64,000 nucleotides of DNA. It comes from Siphonodentalium dalli. Lineage: Eukaryota; Mollusca; Scaphopoda; Gadilida; Siphonodentaliidae. Below the pieces are notes generated by a model, which was not told the origin of the DNA, searched no databases, and worked only from the letters and a program-made list of their open reading frames with translations. The stretch is from positions 9,627,287-9,691,286 of the forward strand of contig CP136061.1 in the NCBI GenBank assembly GCA_032622095.1, written 5' to 3'. The translations under genes and the position numbers were made by a program. Positions 55,261 through 64,000 of this stretch are shown piece after piece; within the stretch, counting starts at the first letter, position 1, and each line of letters opens with the position of its first letter.

Positions 55261-55424
55261 ACTTTTGCTTCAACATGCCGAGTTCTGCTGCAGACGATAC
55301 AAAACTGACAACATTTCGAAATGTAAGCAGGCTTCAAACTCATCTTATCCAAGAAACTTGTGTATAAGGTGTACTCGCATTTGTTGCGTTAAAAACCAAA
55401 GGTCCCAAGTCAAGGTCCAAAATC

Positions 55425-55760
55425 CCCAACACACTGATGTGAGGTTTAATGATAACTCACATCTACATAACCTAACCAATATAAGGATGTGAGGTGTAAT
55501 GATAACTCCATCCACATACAGTAATGTCCAAAGTAATTGACCACTTAACCACAGCAGAATTATGGGTAATTTTTCAGGATTTTAAATCCTGAAAAATTAC
55601 CAATAATTCTGCTCTGGTTAAGTGGTCAATTACTTTGGGCATTACTGTAACCAATATAAGGATGTGAGGTTTAATGATAACTCTATCCACATAATCAATA
55701 TACGGGTGTGATGTTTAATGATAACGCCATCCACATAACTAATAACTATGTGTGAAAATT
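55425..55760 (+). repeat. About 45-bp tandem repeat, interrupted by a MITE
   Basis: Units read roughly GATGTGAGGTTTAATGATAA then CTCCATCCACATAACCAATATAAG. Clear units begin near 55435, 55484, 55661 and 55706. The interruption at 55517-55649 is the MITE. Confidence 0.88.
55517..55649. mobile_element. Palindromic TA-flanked MITE (Tc1/mariner-like)
   Basis: This 133-bp palindrome includes both TAs. The left arm begins TACAGTAATGTCCAAAGTAA and the right arm is its complement. The arms match over 66 bp with about three mismatches and meet at AGGATTTTAAATCCT. Taking it out leaves one TA and restores the 45-bp repeat register (CCACATA then ACCAATATAAG). The CAGTAATGTCC-type end and TA duplication are typical of Tc1/mariner-derived MITEs. 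Confidence 0.92.
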
Positions 55761-56089
55761 AAATAAAAAAATTAAATTCCATGATGGCGTCCAATATGGA
55801 CTATCTAATTCTGCTCCAAAAACATGTATATTCAATATATGGATGTTTATTGGATGGGGGGGGGGGGGGGGACCGATTATTTCAATGATATTTTAATTCA
55901 CTGGGATCCAAAACCCGACCTACGGGAGCACGCTTCGCGCACGACTGTATCTTAAGCATATGTGCATATTTAATAAGCCAACAATTGGAATCCCAACAGA
56001 GAAGACTGGCGTAGGTCCCTTGCGCATAGACATCGTTGATGATCTCTATGGGAAACCAACTTGACATTTAATAGACAATTTCGATTAAC
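55761..56089. other. Non-coding stretch with a poly-G tract
   Basis: A run of about 14 G lies near 55857-55870. Nothing else recognised. Confidence 0.45.
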
Positions 56090-56580
56090 TGCAATAACTT
56101 AAGGAATCTCTAATGGAGCTCAAGCCCAATAAGAATATTCCTTCAGTTATTGTGCTTAAGCGCAGTTAGAGATACCTTATTGCGCTTAAGCACAATGTGA
56201 TATTCCTGTGCAATAAGGAATATTCTTATTGCGCTTAAGTGTAATAAGACATTCCTTATTACACGTAAGCGAAATTACATCAATATTGCACTTAAGCGCA
56301 ATTAATATCTCTCATTAGATCACCCTTGTGCAAATAGTAGAATAATCCTATATTTGTTCCACCCATTGTACCATGGAGATGGACTACACCACCTGAATTA
56401 TAGGGAGTTTATGTACTATATATAATATATTCCTTATTAAGAGATTCCTTATTGGGTTTTATTATATAAGCGCAATTTGTAAATTCCATTATTGCGCTTA
56501 AGCACAGTTAAATATATCCTTATTGCGCTTAAGCACAATAGAGATTCCCTTATTGTGCTTAAGCACATTTAGCTCTTCTT
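56090..56580. repeat. Array of the palindromic motif TTGCGCTTAAGCGCAA
   Basis: About ten perfect or near-perfect copies of GCGCTTAAGCGCAATAAGG-type sequence occur in both orientations (they are self-complementary), with irregular spacing and TTATTCC / GGAATAA spacers. There is a gap between about 56310 and 56450. Non-coding. Confidence 0.85.
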
Positions 56581-56920
56581 GCGATTAATTAAAAAAAAAT
56601 TATAATTGTATTGTAACTATTGTTTTGTCCTTTAATATTTCCCATACATCATGTACACATATATTATGCTAGAATGGTACTATTATTACTAATACCACTC
56701 GTAGTAGTTAATACCACCTTACTGTCAATATCCTATCATGGTTAGTTTCAAATCATAACGTTAATTGTTATTACTATGTGTGTACTGTACATGTACATCA
56801 GTCATCAATTAATAATATTTTGCTATTTTGCATGCGAAGTGGAAGACCCTCCAATAGCTTATCAATACCACTCGGGACAGTGGGTGTTTTTCCTCAATTA
56901 ATTGAATTTCTTGTTAAATG
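56581..56920. other. Non-coding stretch
   Basis: Nothing recognised up to the start of the satellite at about 56925. Confidence 0.4.
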
Positions 56921-56924
56921 CAAG

Positions 56925-57967
56925 ATGGCCACTGGCGGCCATGTTTTTGGGCCGAATGACCCCAAAATGACTCGTTCCCATCTGCATTCCAGTTTCAACA
57001 GCCATGACAAATTTCATAATGATCAGACGAACAGTGCGACATGTGGCCCGTGCTAATGGATTGAATTTTGAAAACAAAGATGGCCACTGGCGGCCATGTT
57101 TTTTGTCCGAATGACCCCAAAATGACTCGTTCCCATCTACATTCCAATTTCAACAGCCATGACAAATTTCAGGATTATCAGACTAAAGGTACGACCTGTA
57201 GCCCGTGCTAAAGGATTTAGTCATACAAAGAGTAAAATCAAAGATGCCTGCTGGCGGCCATGTTTTTGACCGAATGACCCCAAAATGACTCGTTCCCATC
57301 TACATGTCATTATTAACATTCTTGACAAATTTTATGATGATCAGACTAAAAGTACGATCTGTAGCCCGTGCTAAAGAATTTAGTCATACAAAGAGTAAAA
57401 TCCAAGATGGCTGCTGGCGGCCATGTTTTTGGGCCAAATGACCCCAAAATGACTCGTTCCCATCTACATGTCAATATTAACATCCATGACAAATTTCATG
57501 ACGATCAGACAAACAGTACGACCTGTAGCCCGTCCTAATGGATTGAATTTTTAAATGCAAGATGGCCACTGGCGGCCATGTTTTTTGTCCGAATGACACC
57601 AAAATGACTCGTTCCCATCTGCATTCCAATTTCAACAGCCATGACAAATTTTATGATGATCGGACCAAAGGTACGACCTGTAGCCCGTGCTAAAGGATTT
57701 AGTCATACAAAGAGTAAAATCCAAGATGGCTGCTGGCGGCCATGTTATTTGCCCGAATAACCCAAAAAAGACTCGTTCCCATCTACATGTCATTGTTAAC
57801 ATCCATTACTAATTTTATGATGATCGGACTAAAGGTACGACCTGTAGCCCGTGCTAAAGGATTTAGTCATACAAAGAGTAAAATCAAAGATGCCTGCTGG
57901 CGGCCATGTTTTTTGGCCGAATGACCCCAAAATGACTCGTTCCCATCTACATGTCATTATTAACATT
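56925..57967 (+). repeat. Satellite array, HOR type, block 1
   Basis: GGCGGCCATG at 56934, 57089, 57253, 57416, 57571, 57735 and 57899 gives steps of 155, 164, 163, 155, 164 and 164 bp: two full trimers of about 483 bp. The block ends in mid-monomer (CATTATTAACATTC) where the duplicated segment begins at 57968. Confidence 0.95.
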
Positions 57968-58920
57968 CGGACCGAACCACAATTAGCATCATGCGGAGAG
58001 ACAGTCCTGAGGAGATTGCATACAAAAAATTATTGAAATCGGTTTATAGTTGTTCGAGTTATGAGGTCGGACGGACGGACGGATGGACAAACAAACAACA
58101 AACGGACGGAGAAAGCGTGACGGACGGACGGACACAGTCAATCCAGTATATAATTAATTAATTTTTAAATCAACTAAAATTTATAAAGCACATGCTCATT
58201 GAATTTCCTCATTTTATGGCCATACATGTCCTGTTTATGAGGTAATCTAACTGCCATGTACATTGAGATATGCATTACTTTAGAGAGGATAAGGTGATCG
58301 AGTGCAATGTGAAAATCGATGATATTATAGTATTAATGTCTGGTGTATTGGAACTGCATGCAGTCTTGATTGAGATTCCATGCTATATCGATATAATGTT
58401 TCTTTATGTGAAAAAAAAGACTTTAATTTTGCTTATTTTAATGTCGTCAGTATATGTATATAAAAGTTGTGGGTGGAAACTTTGGACACTTGGACAATTC
58501 ATTGAATAATGTCTACAGCCCGTGTTAATTCTATTATAGTGCAAAAGTGTTCCCCGCAATGTTCTTCTGTTTGACATTCCGTTTCAGTGAGGTCAGGTAA
58601 TTCAACGACATTATTTTCCTCTTTTTTTTTCTACAACGAGAGGCCGATCATGATCTACATGTCAATATTAACATCCATGACAAATTTCATGACGATCAGA
58701 CAAACAGTACGACCTGTAGCCCGTGCTAATGGATTGAATTTTTAAATGCAAGATGGCCACTGGCGGCCATGTTTTTTGTCCGAATGACACCAAAATGACT
58801 CGTTCCCATCTGCATTCCAGTTTCAACAGCCATGACAAATTTTATGATGATCGGACTAAAGGTACGACCTGTAGCCCGTGCTAAAGGATTTAGTCATACA
58901 AAGAGTAAAATCCAAGATGG
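57968..58920 (+). repeat. Segmental duplication, copy B
   Basis: Partner of 51702-52655 at offset 6266. It is bounded on both sides by satellite, so unequal exchange between satellite arrays is a simple explanation. Confidence 0.93.
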
Positions 58921-60652
58921 CTGCTGGCGGCCATGTTTTTGGGCCGAATGACCCCAAAATGACTCGTTCCCATCTACATGTCAATATTAACATCCATGAC
59001 AAATTTCATAATGATCAGACGAACAGTGCGACATGTGGCCCGTGCTAATGGATTGAATTTTGAAAACAAAGATGGCCACTGGCGGCCATGTTTTTTGTCC
59101 GAATGACCCCAAAATGACTCGTTCCCATCTACATTCCAATTTCAACAGCCATGACAAATTTCAGGATTATCAGACTAAAGGTACGACCTGTAGCCCGTGC
59201 TAAAGGATTTAGTCATACAAAGAGTAAAATCAAAGATGCCTGCTGGCGGCCATGTTTTTTGACCGAATGACCCCAAAATGACTCGTTCCCATCTACATGT
59301 CATTATTAACATTCTTGACAAATTTTATGATGATCAGACTAAAAGTACGATCTGTAGCCCGTGCTAATGAATTTAGTCATACAAAGAGTAAAATCCAAGA
59401 TGGCTGCTGGCGGCCATGTTTTTGGGCCAAATGACCCCAAAATGACTCGTTCCCATCTACATGTCAATATTAACATCCATGACAAATTTCATGACGATCA
59501 GACAAACAGTACGACCTGTAGCCCGTGCTAATGGATTGAATTTTTAAATGCAAGATGGCCACTGGCGGCCATGTTTTTTGTCCGAATGACCCCAAAATGA
59601 CTCGTTCCCATCTGCATTCCAATTTCAACAGCCATGACAAATTTTATGATGATCGGACCAAAGGTACGACATGTAGCCCGTGCTAAATGATTTAGTCATA
59701 CAAAGAGTAAAATCCAAGATGGCTGCTGGCGGCCATGTTATTTGCCCGAATAACCCAAAAATGACTCGTTCCCATCTACATGTCATTGTTAACATCCTTT
59801 ACTAATTTTATGATGATTGGACTAAAGGTACGACCTGTAGCCCGTGCTAAAGGATTTAGTCATACAAAGAGTAAAATCCAAGATGGCTGCTGGCGGCCAT
59901 GTTTTTGGGCCAAATGACCCCAAAATGACTCGTTCCCATCTACATGTCAATATTAACATCCATGACAAATTTCATAATGATCAGACGAATAGTGCGACCT
60001 GTGGCCCGTGCTAATGGATTGAATCTTGAAAACAAAGATGGCCACTGGCGGCCATGTTTTTTGTCCAAATGACCCCAAAATGACTCGTTCCCATCCACAT
60101 TCCAATTTCAACAGCCATGACAAATTTCAGGATTATCAGACTAAAGGTACGACCTGTAGCCCGTGCTAAAGGATTTAGTCATACAAAGAGTAAAATCCAA
60201 GATGGCTGCTGGCGGCCATGTTTTTTGCCCGAATAACCCAAAAATGACTCGTTCCCATCTACATGTCATTGTTAACATCCATGACAAATTTTATGATGGT
60301 CTGACTAAAGGTACGACCTGTAGCCCGTGCTAAAGGATTTAGACATGCAAAGAGTAAAATCGAAGATGGCTGCTGGCGGCCATGTTTTTTGGCCGAATGA
60401 CCCCAAAATTACTCGTTCCCATCTTCATGTCAATATTAACATCCATGACAAATTTCATGACGATCAGACGAACAGTACGACCTGTAGCCCGTGCTAATGG
60501 ATTGAATTTTGAAATCTAAGATGGCCGCTGGCGGCCATGTTTTTTTTCCGTTTGACCCCAAAATGAATCATTCCGGTACAAATGTTGATGTCAGCAGCTA
60601 TGACAAATTTCATAATGATCCGATCAAAGGTACGACCTGTAGCCTCTATTGT
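58660..60652 (+). repeat. Satellite array, HOR type, block 2 (largest)
   Basis: Twelve landmarks from 58762 to 60530 are spaced 164, 155, 164, 164, 155, 164, 164, 155, 164, 164, 155. The repeating period is therefore a trimer of 155+164+164 = 483 bp. The 155-bp step leads to monomers with GCCACTGG (or GCCGCTGG) and ATGGATTGAAT; the 164-bp steps lead to monomers with GCTGCTGG (or GCCTGCTGG) and the AAAGGATTTAGTCATACAAA segment. Homologous positions in successive trimers are more alike than neighbouring monomers. Confidence 0.95.
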
Positions 60653-60735
60653 TGACGCCTTACGCACACACGGACGACGGACGACAAAGCCATGGCAATA
60701 GCTCAAACTTTACAAAGTAAAGTTGAGCTAATAAA
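60653..60735 (+). repeat. Terminal module of the satellite family (GGACGACGGACGAC tract + AGCTCAA hairpin)
   Basis: After the last monomer come ACACACGGACGACGGACGAC, then CCATGGCAATAGCTCAAACT, and a hairpin that pairs AGCTCAAACTTTAC with GTAAAGTTGAGCT, ending at GAGCTAATAAA. The same end, inverted, borders the relic at 31510. A 3'-terminal hairpin followed by CTAAT is compatible with the CTRRT ends of Helitron-like elements; bivalve pearl-type elements with internal tandem repeats of about 160 bp are a known precedent. This parallel is an inference. Confidence 0.65.
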
Positions 60736-61340
60736 CATGAATGCACATTTATTATTTTCTTGGGAAATTTCCCCCCTGCACAGTGCTTATTTGGGTCTGC
60801 AAGTTTATTAATTTTGAGGCTATGAAAATTTAAATCAGCACAAACTCAAGATTTCTATATGATTCTGATACCAAATTGATGAGCTTATAACTTTATGCAT
60901 GTTCATGTTCAAGTATATGGCATACATGTGAACATTTAAATATTGAATAAAACGCCACATAACACATATTATGTTGATTCCTATGCTTGACTTACATTTA
61001 ATATAAAAAATAATTTGTTAACAATAGTTGATGTTTTGCTCCGAGTTTCCCCTGTGCTGTTATTTGGGACTGCACTAGCTGTTATTAACTTTCAATGGAA
61101 TTTTCCCCCTGCACTATTATTTGGGCCTGCACTTTTATTTGGAGCCCGAGAGTACCGGTAGGAGCACTATCAACAGACATGGTGAGTGTGTATCTGTATA
61201 CATCTCATATATATTTTGAAGACCTCTGTTTGTCTGTATGTTTGTTTGTCATTTATACAAATCTACGATTCTCGACCGATCGGGACAAAACTTGGTACGT
61301 GTGTGTAGTTTGACCAGGCGGTGGACGTTGTCGTATTGGC
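60736..61340. repeat. Diverged stretch with repeated CCCTGCACTATTATTTGGGC-type motif
   Basis: Related strings occur at about 60774, 61051 and 61105 (CCCCTGCAC/TGT..TTATTTGGG). Towards the right end TCGACCGATCGGGACAAAAC leads into the 122-bp array. No gene. Confidence 0.5.
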
Positions 61341-61905
61341 GAGCCTGTGTGGCGCCCGCTTCGCGCATGCGCAGACGAGATCTCGGAAACGGGTGGAGCT
61401 ATCGACTTGAAATTTGCTATGTGAATGTATCTTGCCCCGGATACAAATTTTATCGGGTCGCCGAGCCCGTGCAACACCAGCTTCGCGCATGCGCAGACCA
61501 GATCTCGGAAACGGGTGGAGCTATCGACTTGAAATTCGGTATGTGAATGTATCTTGCCCCGGATACGAATTATATCGGGTCGCCGAGCCCGTGCGACGCC
61601 AGCTTCGCGCATGCGCAGACGAGATCTCGGAAACGGGTGGAGCTATCGACTTGAAATTTGCTATGTGAATGTATCTTGCCCCGGATACAAATTTTATTAG
61701 GTCGCCGAGCCCGTGCGACGCCAGCTTCGCGCATGCGCAGACGAGATCTCGGAAACGGGTGGAGCTATCGACTTGAAATTTGGTATGTGAATGTATCTTG
61801 CCCCTGATACAAATTTTATCGGGTCGCCGAGCCCGTGCGACGCCAGATTCGCGCATGCGCAGACCATATCTCAGAAACGGGTGGAGCTATCGACTTGAAA
61901 TTTGT
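61341..61905 (+). repeat. 122-bp tandem repeat, about 5 copies
   Basis: GCGCATGCGCAGAC recurs at 61363, 61485, 61607, 61729 and 61851, an exact period of 122 bp. Each unit carries GATCTCGGAAACGGGTGGAG, GACTTGAAATTTG and TGTATCTTGCCCC. Because 122 is not a multiple of three, several overlapping ORFs on both strands are open through the array; they are by-products. The array is GC-rich compared with its flanks. Confidence 0.96.
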
Positions 61906-62275
61906 TTTTTTAATAGCGTCGGGCTCATCGGCTAGTGTATAATATACATGTATAGAGGTTATCACCACATATGTTAGGGGTACAGCTACTATTTACAAAA
62001 ACAGTTGGGCGTACCTCCAGACATTGGGATGTATTCATCACAATACAAGTACGGTATAATGGCGGTATTATGGGTAAAATTCTTATAAAAAGTTAGTGAC
62101 ATCAATTTCGTACCAAGATTATAGCCAAATTTATGAAAATGTGGTATGTGAATAACAAGACAGTCAATGACTGTGGGGTCGCTCACCAGACTGCAAAGAC
62201 TGATTAGACTGGGACTCTGGAGACCACAACAGTCAGAACTTTTCATAATCACTTTAAAAGAAGTAGATATCTAAA
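61906..62275. other. Non-coding stretch
   Basis: Nothing recognised. Confidence 0.4.
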
Positions 62276-63300
62276 GAGTTAAATCTAAAACAAAAAATTT
62301 GGAGTTATGTCCCTGGCCCCGCCCACATTTGACCCAGTGACCTGATTTGAACAAATCTGAACCCCAGTCACCCAAGGATCCTTCATACCAAATATGAACC
62401 CATATAGCCTGATGGTATTTGAGAAGAAGTCACTTTAAGAATACTATGGAGGGAAAGAGTTATGGCCCTGGCTTCGCAACTATTTCAAGTAAACTCATTT
62501 GAACAAATCTGAATGTGAGTCACCTAGGGAACATCCACACCAAATATGAAAACCATTCGGTCTTATTGTTCTGAAGATGTTTAAAAGAATTACTATGGTG
62601 GGAAAGAGTTATGGCCCTGGCTTCGCAACTATTTGACCCAGTGACCGCATTTGAACAAATCTGAATGAGAATCACCTAGGGAACATCCACACCAAATATG
62701 AACCCATTTGGTCTTATGGTTCCAGAGGAGAAGATGTTCAAATAATTGTTGTCAGACGGATGGACGGACAGACGATGGACGGACGAGGAGTGATGACTAT
62801 AGCTCCGCCGGAGCACAGGTAGGGTGGCTGGTTGATAATTAAATCTCTTATCTCCGCCCCTATTTGAACAAACGTGAATCCCCATCTATGAGATCCATTC
62901 ATTTGGTAATTTCAGACATTAGATTTTAAGAGTTGAACTGAACTGATTTTCCTAAAATGACCCCAAATCTGAAAAAATCTAAACCCCAGTCACCGAAGGA
63001 CCATCCATACCAAACATAATCTAAATAGTCCAGATGGTTCTTGAGAAGAAATTGTTTTAAGAATTACTATGGAAGGAAAGAGTTATGGCCCTGACTTCTC
63101 ACATATTTGACCTGATGAACTCATTTGAACAAATCTGAATGTGAGTCACCTGGGGGACATCCACACCTAAATATATAAACCCATTTGGTCTTTAATATGT
63201 ATCTGGAGAAGAAAACAATTGATGGACGGATAGAGACATAATGACAGATGGATGGATGGGAGAACAGTCTGACATAGAGACTGACAAATTCAATCCAATA
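62276..63300 (+). repeat. About 150-bp tandem-type repeats with two terminal modules
   Basis: AAAGAGTTATGGCCCTGGC-type landmarks at about 62302, 62457, 62606 and 63080 mark units of about 150 bp that also share TTTGAACAAATCTGAA and CACCAAATATGAACCC. The first run ends in a GGACGGACAGACGATGGACG tract and TATAGCTCCGCCGGAGC (a small hairpin) near 62800. The second ends in GATGGATGGATGGGAG and TTCAATCCAATATACCCC near 63290. Confidence 0.8.
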
Positions 63301-64000
63301 TACCCCCCAAGTTTTCTTTGCAAAATCATGGTATAATGAGTTCAACTGGATACTGGTGGTTAAGAACATAATATTCGAACAGACAAGCCTGAACATAGTG
63401 TCTGACATTTGCAGAATGAGGTCACCAAAGGGTGAATTTAATGACACAATCCTGCAATGCGGGCTAGCATCACCAAATTCACCCTCTGGGGACCTCATTC
63501 TGTGTAGGCCTCAACTGCTATGGGAGACATAGCATTAGATTGAAGTTCTCCAGTTAAAGTTGGTGATGTGCACCCATTGGGCACCTCAATTATGCATTTT
63601 ATATTCACAAATTAGGGGATATAGAAACTAAACAGAAGGGCTAAAGTAAGTAAAAATGTCAATTTAAGTGCCTATATACTTCCCAGAAGATGAGGCCTAA
63701 GCAGAATGAGGACCCTGGCTAGTGTATTTGGTGATGCTAGACTGCTGTGCAGGGTAGCATAACTAAATTCACCCTCTGGGGACCTCATTCTGCAAATGCC
63801 AGATAGAAGACAAATTTAATCCAATATATACCCCCCCCCCCATTTTTCTTTGAATATTAGTCGTATGATTTCATCTGGATAAGTGGTGATTAAAACAATA
63901 ATATGAAATGGCCAAACCTGAATTTAGTATGTCTGACATTTGCAGAATTAGGTCCCAAAAATGTGGATTTAATGACAATATTCTGTAAGGCAGGCTAGCA
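63270..64000 (+). repeat. About 530-bp duplicated unit containing MITE ends (second copy cut by the window)
   Basis: 63280-63470 and 63808-64000 align: AATCCAATATA.CCCCCC, a TCAACTGGATA/TCATCTGGATA block, AATAATAT..GAAC/GAAA, TCTGACATTTGCAGAAT and GCGGGCTAGCA/GCAGGCTAGCA. Within the first, 63402-63801 has inverted ends (CTGACATTTGCAGAATGAGG left, complement right) and an internal inverted copy near 63470-63500. It is probably a MITE nested in a tandem duplication. Confidence 0.75.

Noticed and set aside
56925-60652. Possible CRISPR-like array
   Set aside because: Monomers are 155-164 bp with no unique spacers. This is a eukaryotic satellite.
61238-61856. Overlapping ORFs on both strands in the 122-bp array
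   Set aside because: A period that is not a multiple of three keeps several frames open; they are translations of the repeat.

Overview
The window is animal nuclear DNA made almost entirely of transposons, transposon relics and tandem repeats. No bacterial-style operon, rRNA, tRNA or CRISPR array was seen. The best guess is a bivalve or other lophotrochozoan mollusc. Three things point that way: tandem units of about 150-165 bp that run into GGACGG-type tracts and short hairpins, a last exon of a TRIM-like protein with a propeller-type C-terminus, and a mix of I/Jockey-like, CR1/L2-like and DIRS/Ngaro-like retroelements. The assignment is an inference from repeat style and was not tested by any search.

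Layout. 0-2.6 kb: 3' part of a non-LTR element with reverse transcriptase (RT) and RNase H. 3.3-3.9 kb: satellite block. 4.5-6.1 kb: last exon of a TRIM-like gene (minus strand) with degenerate copies of its 3' end downstream. 6.1-9.1 kb: repeats holding two small inverted-repeat transposons with clean target-site duplications (TTAA and TA). 10.6-12.8 kb: gag-like ORF1 and truncated ORF2 of another non-LTR element. 15.0-21.1 kb: a roughly 6 kb diverged palindrome whose arms contain units of about 365 bp. 21.7-28.2 kb: a near-complete tyrosine-recombinase retrotransposon of Ngaro type (minus strand). 28.4-29.9 kb: fold-back element rich in a short palindromic motif. 30.4-33.4 kb: unrecognised exon-like pieces and a broken ORF. 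34.3-39.4 kb: two decayed CR1/L2-like elements head to tail. 42.6-45.2 kb: decayed member of a widespread uncharacterised animal ORF family. 47.7-51 kb: small MITEs and a LINE 3' end. 51.4-60.7 kb: a higher-order satellite (155+164+164 bp) interleaved with a 0.95 kb near-identical duplication. 61.3-61.9 kb: a 122-bp tandem array. 62.3-64 kb: units of about 150 bp and a roughly 530 bp duplicated MITE-bearing unit.

The most complete system is the Ngaro-like element. It encodes, in order, a Gag-like protein, RT/RNase H, tyrosine recombinase (YR) and an SGNH hydrolase. These are flanked by split direct repeats in the order A1 - ORFs - B1 - A2 - B2, the arrangement expected when a YR integrates a circular cDNA. 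The YR reading frame follows the RT/RNase H frame after a single stop codon and has no usable early ATG, and splice-acceptor-like sequence precedes both YR and hydrolase. Expression by splicing or readthrough is therefore likely.
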